From: Symsagittifera roscoffensis
Lineage: Eukaryota; Xenacoelomorpha; Acoela; Convolutidae
Length of the DNA stretch: 64,000 nt
Reading direction: 5' to 3'
Assembly: GCF_963678635.1 (NCBI RefSeq)
Contig: NC_087066.1
Location: 61,350,875-61,414,874 of the forward strand
The translations under genes were made by a program, and so were the position numbers. The notes beneath the pieces were generated by a model. That model made no database searches, was not told the origin of the DNA, and saw nothing but the letters and a program-made list of their open reading frames with translations. This document shows positions 26,101 to 38,100 of the stretch, piece after piece (the first letter of the stretch is position 1; the number at the start of each line of letters is the position of its first letter).

Positions 26101-29100
26101 AAGCGCAATGACAAATTTTGATCATGATTAGTTTCGTACAGTCGCTTAGGCCCACTTCGTTTATTTTCCGGTTGAACGCAAAAAATTGAACATTACTCAA
26201 ATTAGAACGAAAAATGACAAAAAAGTAGCTTTTTGTGTATGGCTACGAGGGCTTTATTTCGCAAAACTCAAACGTTGAAAACTGTGGCCTTTTTTTAATA
26301 GATTTCGGTTATATCTTATCATCTAAAACTGAAAAGTACAAATTTTGCCATCAAAAAGAACCTTCAACATGACTCGTAATTTTTAACGTATAATGACTAT
26401 ACGTTGACAACGTTATAAGCAAAAACTGAAAATTTTAAAAGCAAAAAAAAATTGGAAAACGTTTTTTTTTGTTCAGGAAAGTGGTTGAGCGACTAAAATT
26501 AGACCGAAATTTTTTTTCAGATTTGAAGTTTCTGCATGGAATAAAATTGTATGATACATTTTTCATAAACGGATTTCGTATGATAAGCATTGTTCCAGAG
26601 AACCATTCATGGAATTATATGACGAGTTTTTTTTGTACGGAATTGCATGTTAAGCGATTTGTTGTATGGGGTCAGCCCGGGTAGCTACATCATGCTCCTT
26701 GTAAGGGATGATCAGGCACATATCACCTTCATTGTCGCTTCAGTTTCTTTTCCTGCTTCCATTTGCGTGCAAAGTTATATATCTGATTCTGCTGCACTCA
26801 TGATTAGATGAAATTAGCATAGTGGTAAGGCGTTTACTTTGAAATCATCAGATCTTGTAATCGATCCCATGCCATGGCAATGATAGTGAGTGAGGACGAG
26901 CTCTCATTTGACCTGTAGCTTCAGGTTTACCACAGCCCGACTGATTTCGGCTGCAATAGTAGTACCACGTGAAAGTTCTAGACGCAAAAAAAGAGCTTCG
27001 CTCAGCAAAATAACACAGTTTGGGATGTGATGAGATAATACACAAGGACTATCCTCGACAGTAATGTTAAGGCTTAGTGGCAGCTCCTCTGCAATTCGCA
27101 GACACCAAATTATTATTAAGATTAATGGACTAGGACGAAATTTATCAAACGGTTACTCAACCGAACCTCTGGCGCCAATTTTCATGTCAGACGCAAAAAA
27201 AAAGAGCTTCGCTCAACAAAATAACACAGTTTGGGATGTGATGAGATAATACACAAGGACTATCCTCGACAGTAATGTTAAGGCTTAGTGGCAGCTCCTC
27301 TGTAATTCGCAGAAACCAAATTATTATTAAGATTATTGGACTAGGACGAAATTTATCAAACGGTTACTCAACCGAACCTCTGGCGCCAATTTTTATGTCA
27401 GACGCAAAAAAAAGAGCTTCGCTCAACAAAATAACACAGTTTGGGTTGTGATGAGATAATACACAAGGACTATCCTCGACAGTAATGTTAAGGCTTAGTG
27501 GCAGCTCCTCTGCAATTCGCAGAAACCAAATTATTATTAAGATTAATGGACTAGGACGAAATTTATCAAACGGTTACTCAACCGAACCTATGGCGCCAAT
27601 TTTCATGTCAGACGCAAAAAAAGAGCTTCGCTCAACAAAATAACACAGTTTGGGATGTGATGAGATAATACACAAGGACTATCCTCGACAGTAATGTTAA
27701 GGCTTAGTGGCAGCTCCTCTGCAATTCGCAGAAACCAAATTATTATAAAGATTAATGGACAAGGACGAAATTTATCAAACGGTTACTCAACCGAACCTCT
27801 GGCGCTAATTTTCATGTCAGACGCAAAAAAAGAGCTTCGCTCAACAATATAACACAGTTTGGGATGTGATGAGATAATACACAAGGACTATCCTCCACAG
27901 TAATGTTAGGGCTTAGTGGCAGCTCATCTGCAATTCGCAGAAACCAAATTATTATTTAGATTAATGGACTAGGACGAAATTTATCAAACGGTTACTCAAC
28001 CGAACCTCTGGCGCCAATTTTCATGTCAGACGCAAAAAAAAGAGCTTCGCTCAACAAAATAACACAGTTTGGGATGTGATGAGATAATACACAAGGACTA
28101 TCCTCGACAGTAATGTTAAGGCTTAGTGGCAGCTCCTCTGCAATTCGCAGAAACCAAATTATTATTAAGATTAATGGACTAGGACGAAATTTATCAAACG
28201 GTTACTCAACCGAACCTATGGCGCCAATTTTCATGTCAGACGCAAAAAAAGAGCTTCGCTCAACAAAATAACACAGTTTGGGATGTGATGAGATAATACA
28301 CAAGGACTATCCTCGACAGTAATGTTAAGGCTTAGTGGCAGCTCCTCTGCAATTCGCAGAAACCAAATTATTATTAAGATTAATGGACAAGGACGAAATT
28401 TATCAAACGGTTACTCAACCGAACCTCTGGCGCTAATTTTCATGTCAGACGCAAAAAAAAGAGCTTCGCTCAACAAAATAACACAGTTTGGGATGTGATG
28501 AGATAATACACAAGGACTATCCTCCACAGTAATGTTAGGGCTTAGTGGCAGCTCCTCTGCAATTCGCAGAAACCAAATTATTATTAAGATTACTGGACTA
28601 GGACGAAATTTATCAAACGGTTACTCAACCGAACCTCTGGCGCCAATTTTCATGTTAGACACAAAAAAAGAGCTTCACTCAACAAAATAACACAGTTTGG
28701 GTTGTGATGAGATAATACACAAGGACTATCCTCCACAGTAATGTTAAGGCTTAGTGGCAGCTCCTCTGCAATTCGCAGAAACCAAATTATTATTAAGATT
28801 AATGGACTAGGACGAAATTTATCAAACGGTTACTCAACCGAACCTCTGGCGCCAATTTTCATGTCAGACGCAAAAAAAAGAGCTTCGCTCAACAAAATAA
28901 CACAGTTTGGGATGTGATGAGATAATACACAAGGACTATCCTCCACAGTAATGTTAGGGCTTAGTGGCAGCTCCTCTGCAATTCGCAGAAACCAAATTAT
29001 TATTAAGATTACTGGACTAGGACGAAATTTATCAAACGGTTACTCAACCGAACCTCTGGCGCCAATTTTCATGTTAGACGCAAAAAAAGAGCTTCACTCA

Positions 29101-32100
29101 ACAAAATAACACAGTTTGGGTTGTGATGAGATAATACACAAGGACTATCCTCCACAGTAATGTTAAGGCTTAGTGGCAGCTCCTCTGCAATTCGCAGAAA
29201 CCAAATTATTATTAAGATTAATGGACTAGGACGAAATTTATCAAACGGTTACTCAACCGAACCTCTGGCGCCAATTTTCATGTCAGACGCAAAAAAAAAG
29301 AGCTTCGCTCAACAAAATAACACAGTTTGGGATGTGATGAGATAATACACAAGGACTATCCTCGACAGTAATGTTAAGGCTTAGTGGCAGCTCCTCTGTA
29401 ATTCGCAGAAACCAAATTATTATTAAGATTATTGGACTAGGACGAAATTTATCAAACGGTTACTCAACCGAACCTCTGGCGCCAATTTTCATGTTAGACG
29501 CAAAAAAAGAGCTTCACTCAACAAAATAACACAGTTTGGGTTGTGATGAGATAATACACAAGGACTATCCTCGACAGTAATATTAAGGCTTAGTGGCAGC
29601 TCCTCTGCAATTCGCAGAAACCAAATTATTATTAAGATTAATGGACTAGGACGAAATTTATCAAACGGTTACTCAACCGAACCTCTGGCGCCAATTTTCA
29701 TGTCAGACGCAAAAAAAAGAGCTTCGCTCAACAAAATAACACAGTTTGGGATGTGATGAGATAATACACAAGGACTATCCTCGACAGTAATGTTAAGGCT
29801 TAGTGGCAGCTCCTCTGCAATTCGCAGAAACCAAATTATTATTAAGATTAATGGACTAGGACGAAATTTATCAAACGGTTACTCAACCGAACCTATGGCG
29901 CCAATTTTCATGTCAGACGCAAAAAAAGAGCTTCGCTCAACAAAATAACACAGTTTGGGATGTGATGAGATAATACACAAGGACTATCCTCGACAGTAAT
30001 GTTAAGGCTTAGTGGCAGCTCCTCTGCAATTCGCAGAAACCAAATTATTATTAAGATTACTGGACTAGGACGAAATTTATCAAACGGTTACTCAACCGAA
30101 CCTCTGGCGCCAATTTTCATGTTAGACGCAAAAAAAGAGCTTCACTCAACAAAATAACACAGTTTGGGTTGTGATGAGATAATACACAAGGACTATCCTC
30201 CACAGTAATGTTAAGGCTTAGTGGCAGCTCCTCTGCAATTCGCAGAAACCAAATTATTATTAAGATTAATGGACTAGGACGAAATTTATCAAACGGTTAC
30301 TCAACCGAACCTCTGGCGCCAATTTTCATGTCAGACGCAAAAAAAAGAGCTTCGCTCAACAAAATAACACAGTTTGGGATGTGATGAGATAATACACAAG
30401 GACTATCCTCCACAGTAATGTTAAGGCTTAGTGGCAGCTCCTCTGCAATTCGCAGAAACCAAATTATTATTAAGATTAATGGACTAGGACGAAATTTATC
30501 AAACGGTTACTCAACCGAACCTCTGGCGCCAATTTTCATGTCAGACGCAAAAAAAAGAGCTTCGCTCAACAAAATAACACAGTTTGGGATGTGATGAGAT
30601 AATACACAAGGACTATCCTCCACAGTAATGTTAAGGCTTAGTGGCAGCTCCTCTGCAATTCGCAGAAACCAAATTATTATTAAGATTAATGGACTAGGAC
30701 GAAATTTATCAAACGGTTACTCAACCGAACCTCTGGCGCCAATTTTCATGTCAGACGCAAAAAAAAGCTTCGCTCAACAAAATAACACAGTTTGGGATGT
30801 GATGAGATAATACACAAGGACTATCCTCGACAGTAATGTTAAGGCTTAGTGGCAGCTCCTCTGCAATTCGCAGAAACCAAATTATTATTAAGATTAATGG
30901 ACTAGGACGAAATTTATCAAACGGTTACTCAACCGAACCTATGGCGCCAATTTTCATGTCAGACGCAAAAAAAGAGCTTCGCTCAACAAAATAACACAGT
31001 TTGGGATGTGATGAGATAATACACAAGGACTATCCTCGACAGTAATGTTAAGGCTTAGTGGCAGCTTCTCTGCAATTCGCAGAAACCAAATTATTATTAA
31101 GGTTAATGGACAAGGACGAAATTTATCAAACGGTTACTCAACCGAACCTCTGGCGCTAATTTTCATGTCAGACGCAAAAAAAAAGAGCTTCGCTCAACAA
31201 AATAACACAGTTTGGCATGTGATGAGATAATACACAAGGACTATCCTCGACAGTAATATTAAGGCTTAGTGGCAGCTCCTCTGCAATTCGCAGAAACCAA
31301 ATTTTTATTAAGATTAATGGACGGTTTTATCAAACGGTTACTCAACCGAACCTCTGGCGCCAATTTTCATGTTCCACTTTTCTGAAAATATAACAATTCC
31401 AGCTTTACCATGCTAGTTTTCGAAATATTGATTGAAAATTGCGCCAAATCTACATTTTGACTGCGCAACCATAAACTATTTTACTGAGCAACATGCGAAG
31501 TTTTCCCTCGGTAGAACACAGTCAAACTGTTTTTTTATCGGATGGAATTCTTCTCGGTCGTAAAAAACTGGGTCCAACTCAGTCGGAACGTTTTTCCTCG
31601 GTCGAACTCAGCCGAAATGTTTTTTTTTTAAAAATCTCGGTCGAAGTTCTTCTCGGCTGAACAAACGCCCCGGTCGAACTCAATCGAAACGTCGTGTTTC
31701 CTCGATTGAACTTGGTCGAAATATTTTTCCTCTTCGAACTTGGTCGAAACGTTTTTCCTCGGTCGAACCTGATCGAAATATTTTCCTCGGTCGAACATAG
31801 TCGAAACATACACAGCTTGGGTCGAGTCGATCGAAACATATCGAGCCTGAGATGAGACCGTGAAAACATACCATTTTTTGGCCGAGTCAAAACATAAATC
31901 ACAAACCTCGACCCGGGAAGCAATTATCAACTTCGTTTGTTTTTGGGACTAAAACTTTGCTTAGTTGCTTTCCCCACTGTCAGTGTGGTCTGTATGGTGT
32001 GTATGTAATGTGATTACAGAAGATTGGGCAGCTGTCAAACACTTCGTGACATTGTTGAGTTCTTCTTTCAGTATCGAGGTCTCGTCATGATCTCCCCGGG

Positions 32101-35100
32101 TTGACCTCCATATACCGAAAATGCTTATCATACAATTCCATACATCAAGTGTGTGGGAAAATGCTTGTCATACAATTTTCATACAATTTCTAAAAATGGT
32201 TGAAAACTGGTATTAACTCATTTCTGTGGCTGTTTGATTCTAATAAAACAATCTGGTGATAAAAACTGAGGTTTTCGTTTTTTGAAAAAAATGCTTATCA
32301 TACAATTCCCATATATGGAAATTGTATGACTGGCATTTTTTTGGTGGCGACACAAAAAATTTTTCAAGTAGTTTTGAAAATTAAGCCCAAAAATTTTTTT
32401 GTTTTTTTTTTTCAACCGCAAATCGATTTTCGTACGCAAACAAACATTTTTCGAAAAAAAAAAATTTTGCATGCAAAATTTAATATTTTGTGTGCATAAC
32501 GTAGTCCTGGGTACGATAAAATTGGCTTAATTTTTTCTTTTCACTTAATTTTTTTTTCAAAAACGCTGAAAATTCCTCTTTCTTTTGTATGGGGTGTTAA
32601 TAAACGCCTTGATCAATGTCTGATAATTTGAAAATTCAAAAATTTAATATAATCATCATTAAAAAATTTTGCCAAAAAATAAAAGTTTGTTACTTTTGTT
32701 ATATCAATTGTGAAAGACAGCCAAATTCAGGTCGTTTTCTATGCATTGTAAATGCAAGACCGTCCAACCTTTGGTGTTTTGAGTAACCAAGGTCTTTGTC
32801 ACTTGTGTTTGGATGCAACTACAACCGAAAATTTTTCAGAAACTAAATTTAGAAAGAAAAATTCAAGATTTTTTGTTTATGGGAAAACATCTATCATACA
32901 ATTTTCATATATGGAAAAATGCTTATCATAGAGTTTTCATACAATTTTCTGTACGTATGGAATTGTATGACAAGAAATTTCTCATATATGGAAATTGTAT
33001 GATAAGAAGTTTTGGTCAACCCGGGTCTACTCGACGCATGAACTCTGAGCTGTTTCCCGTCTGCTCATCAACTTTTTATAGCTCCATAATTTCCCTCTGT
33101 GCGTTTTTATCTCCTCTGTTTGCTCGCCTTCATCTCTTCCCATGTCAAACCCGAGTATTTTGTAATTTATTGTAAGTTTCATAGCAGGAACTTGTAAGTT
33201 TATGCATAAATCCGCCAGAATCTTGTAAGATTCTTGCAGATGGTACAAGACAAACATTTTTTGTAGGAGTCTTGCAAGACAAACATTTTTTGCAGGAATC
33301 TTACAAGATACACATTTTTCTGGCAGAACTTTACAAGATTGGCATGTTTCGGTCAAAGTCTTGCAATATATGGCAATTCGGGCAATTTTTTTTTGTCAAA
33401 ATCTTACAAAAGTCAGATGAAATATTTTCTAAAAATCCAAAAGTTTTCTGTACTCTCGAATCTATAGTTGAACAAGACTTACAATTTTAACGATTAAAGT
33501 GAAACAAAATCAACAATCGCTGAAATTATCAAGTCTTACTGAAAATCACCATGGTCGAGGTGCTCACTTTATGTTTCGACCGTTGAGGTATGTTTCGATT
33601 ATGTGTTCGACCCAAAGCCTTGTCTCGACTCTTCTTTTTTGGTTGAGTACTGAAATGTGTTCGACTTGCAAAGCCGAAACATGTAGTGAGCACCTCGACC
33701 CGGGCAGCACATAATGTGGTCTAAATTTAAAGCTGGCAGATAAGAATGTCAAAATGTCTTTTCGACGAAGATCGTTTATTGTTGTTTTTTCTCTTCAAGT
33801 AAAATTAGCTATCTGCAAACTCAAGTGCTCGATTGTTGAGATATGTTTTCAAATTAATAAATCTAAAAACCTTCAAAACCAAGTTATTAACCAAAACGTA
33901 AAAATAAACAAATGTTCCACATACAAGCCGTCAATCATTTGGAAAACGTCAAGTAGGCTCCGAAACAAAATTAATGCTAGAGCGAAACTAAAAAAACCTT
34001 ATAAAAAAGTCGACAAAAATTTCAAAAATAATTGAAAATCCAAACCCCCTCCCCCCCCCCCCCCCTCGAGAAAATCCTAGATCCGCCCCTGGTCGCAACA
34101 TTCTAATCTACTTAAGAACATTCTGGAACATTCTATCACCCTTTGTGAACATACTATATCATACTCTGGCTATCCTTGTTTTTCATTTATATATTTAGGT
34201 CCGGAAAAGCAGGTAAGCGATGTTCTTTTTGAAGACTACATCAACACAGAGAGGCCAGTGAAAAACAAGTCACAGGTTGTGACGGTCAACGTCAGATTGT
34301 CACTCAACCAAATCATGGATCTGGTTAGTAATAATGAATATCTTTCACTTTTTGAATTAGTTGAAGGTTGAAATTCGTTAAAATTAGAAATCATTTAACG
34401 TGGTTAGGAAGTTAAAGGATTAGTTAAAAATCACCGCAAGGTCAAAAATTTTGTCTGCTAGGTAGTAGTCCAACTAGCCAAGAACAGAATTACCTTTTTA
34501 ACAAGTTAAATTTTGTATCAACAGCGCATAATACGGGAAATAATAATATTTAAGTCACCTAATGCTTGCCCAAACTAAACACTAGTCTAAAAAATTTATT
34601 CTCTCATTTCGTATCTTGTTAACTATTTCCCCCCTATTACCATAGGGGCCGGGGATAATTACAAGGTACAAAATTCGTATACGCGCTTAACTGTTCAATT
34701 CTTTATTTATATCCCTCATTCCAATTAAAAGATGATTCTCTTTTTGAAATTTTCTGTTTTGAGAAATTTACCCGTTGAGTTATTTATTGCGTTTTTATAC
34801 CGAATTAAACAATATTTTCAGCAATTGAGTACATTTAACACAACTTGAAGAAAACTATTGGGTATGAATTTTATCCGATGACAATTCCCAAAATTAAGCA
34901 GATTTTCTCTTTTTAAAGACGTGTCCCTTCTCACACAAAAAAAGTGCGCCTATCTAAGGCACAGTTTCGCCTCGTAATGTATTATGATAATTGATTTGAT
35001 TATGATTATGAATATTAACATTTTATGGTTTTTATTATCATTATTGATATTTATGATTTTCATTATACTTATGATTATGATGATTATCTTGATTATTATG

Positions 35101-38100
35101 ATTATGAATAATTTAATATGATCAGTGGCGGATTGAGGGGCGATGCCCCCTTTCCTCAGGGCTTCGACTCCCTGCCGACCCAAAAGGTCCACCCTTTGTA
35201 CTATTTTGAGATATCCAATTTTGGTTACGGACCCTTGGTTACTGTTCAGAAATTTCGGCCAAAACAGGTTTTTTTTAGTACTTTGGGAGAACTCAGAAAA
35301 TCAATTTGGTCGACCTAAAAATTTTTTTTTCTGAAAATCCGCCCCTCCCCTCGAGAAAATCCTAGATCCGCCCCTGGATATGATTATGATTATTATTACT
35401 AAAATTTCTTATGATGTTTTTGTATATCTTTGTTGTGGTTTTTTGTTATTTTGATTATTTTGATTATTAGAAATATAATGAACTTGATTTCTACGATATT
35501 TTTGTTATTTTTGATGGTTGGTATTATAATTATCAGTTTTTTTTTTCAATCTTTTTATTAAAAAATAATAATCATTATGATGATTAAAAATTTGTTTTTC
35601 TGAGATAGAAGCCATCAATTACATTAATTGTCAAATTTTACAAAAATTGTCAAATAATGTTTTAGTTGAAGTCTTAATTTCAATTTGAATTGCACGTGTT
35701 GAACTAAATTTTTGATGAAAATAGAGCAAAGAAGAGCAAAGAGGAGCAAAACTGAGACCAGAAATAGTCAGAAAACAGAATTTTCTGAAGACTTTTGAAA
35801 ATTAAAAATTCAGATTTTAAATATAGATTTGAAATATATTTTTTCAGATCTGAACTAACCATGAAACAAACTTTAGATTTGAAATTTAGATCTAAAATAG
35901 TTATTTTCAGATCTGAAAAAGCATAGCATTGAAAAGCTTTTTTAAGGTTCAATCCTTCATACGCGAAGGGCCGAATGCGCGAAAATAAAAATCTAAAATT
36001 TGGAAAGAAAGTAAAAACATTTAGTAAACATTCTCAGGTACTGAATATTGATATTGGCCGAACATGAAAACGGCAGAAATATATTTCAAGGGCCGTTTCG
36101 TTATAAAAGAAGCAAACCATTGCTTCATTTAATTCATTTTAACTGAATGACAATTGCTTCTTTTCAAATATTGATTTTCGGCTAACTTTGTTTTCGGTCA
36201 TTCGCTCATGAATTTTTTCGCTCATTTGGTCCTTCGCGCATGAGAATAGCGCCCTTTTTGAAATCTGATTTCAATAATAGATATAAAATTCAGATATAAA
36301 AAAGGAGGTCAGATCGTCCTTAATGATTGTTCTCAGTACGGCAGCACATTGGTATAAAAATGCGTGCTAAAATGTCTAAAAAGTTTATTCCCTAATTGAA
36401 GAAGAGGAGCTATCTTGTAGTATCTTGTAAAATTCTTGCAGAAATGACCTATCTTGGAAAGTTTAGAATGTAACTGGCTATCTTGCAAGCTACGTACAAC
36501 ATCTATAAAACTTGAAGTTTGTACCTGAAACAATATAAAAAACTGATTTTAGCGCGATTGTGAAATATTGACGTCTAATTCAAATACTAAGGCTGAAAAA
36601 AATATTTCAGAGTTCTTTTCAAATTTTTCTGCCAGTGAATACTAGAAGAAATATAATTATTACTGAACAAATTTTAGCCAAAGAAAGCATAGTGAGATAA
36701 AAATTTTCATCAAAAAACAACTAATTCAAAAAACAACTCAAAAATTCCTAAACTAATTGATGAGCTGAAAAGTAAAATGGAAAACTAACAGTAACAAGAC
36801 GAAAAGTTTCAAAAAATAGTGGCTTAATAACGGCACGCTTTTATCTGCGGCACTGCACTATATTGGTGCCTGTGAAAAAAACTCAAGCATATGTCGTTCC
36901 AACTTTTCAAGAAAACCTCTGTGCTTTTTTTCAGGCCATTTGTGACTTTTTATCAAAATGTGGGTAGATATATTTATGCCACTTGAAAAACAAAATCATT
37001 TCTTGAGCTGAAAACGAAATGTTTTTCTTCTATGTCTGCTTTCTCTTTGGCGAAAAATTTGAAACAAAATAGAGGCAATCTAATTAACTAATAATAATAC
37101 TTTGGTAGACACAAGTTTTGCCATATTGTACTGTTTGCTACGTTTGAGGTGAAGTTTTCAAAACAACAGTAAGCACTAATTTTTTAACTACAAATAGCTA
37201 TTTCAGACACGCTGCATGCTCAACGAAAGCCAAAACATGTGAGCAGTTTTTTTGAGAAAATCATTCTAGAAAGAAAGAAAAAAAGTTTAATTTTAATGAG
37301 CCAATGTTGTAAAAAGACTTGAGTTTTACTTGATTATGACTTCGAAAATACAATGGGAACCATAAAATTTTTTGGCAGTTAAGCTTTTATGCATATTCGA
37401 GCAGATCGGAGAAGTTCTGCTGTCTGGGTTAGCTAATATTAGCTAACACTAAGGTAAAATCGTGAAACCCGGGACAATTACAACAACTCTGATTTAACTC
37501 CAAATATTTAACGCGACTGCTCGTATCAGGGCGAAGCCTTGAATGTTCTGACTGCCTTTTAAGGTTAATGAAGCAGTAATAACATCAAAAAGTTAAAGGT
37601 AATAAAACAAAATGAATTTTTTTTCTTCTAAAATTTGAAATTTTTTTCTGAAAACCATCCCCCCACACGCCGTATAAAGTACAAAAGGATAAATTGCGCT
37701 CCTTGTAACGAATCAGTTATGGCAAACAAGCTTTTTTCAACCAATTTGGAACGATTTCTAAGACGGATTAACTCTCCGCTTACGCATTAATAGCGCGAAA
37801 CATATCGCACGTTAATTGTCCCAAATTGGCCAAAATGGCCGAAATGGCAATCTTTAAACCCCAATAACTTGACGAAAAGTAATCACAGGTAAAATATCTT
37901 TTCAAATTTGAGCTTAGGACAACAATACCTTTTGAATGATATAAAAATGGCTAGTTAAGAGTCGAAATTTGTCTGAAGAAAAATAACCCACCCCGAGCAC
38001 AAATATTCCGTTACCTTCGTATCGAAAGTCGGAACAATAATATTTCTAAACAGAAAGCGTTTCTAAATTTTGTCATCCATTGTGTAAACGGTTTCATAAA

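Noticed and set aside
27060-31375. Satellite ORFs as repeated small genes
   Set aside because: The frame is maintained only in units with a certain A-run length, and there is no sign of independent conservation.
27060-31375. Hammerhead ribozyme in the satellite
   Set aside because: GTGATGAG and CGAAA are present, but the core is CTGATGA-incompatible and the two parts are more than 100 bases apart. The minus strand has no core either.
26978-31375. CRISPR array
   Set aside because: The repeats are about 210 bp head-to-tail units without unique spacers, in a eukaryotic intron.
31579-31930. Three overlapping minus ORFs of about 60-114 codons
   Set aside because: They are produced by the TCGAAA-rich minisatellite, whose unit lacks stops in several frames.
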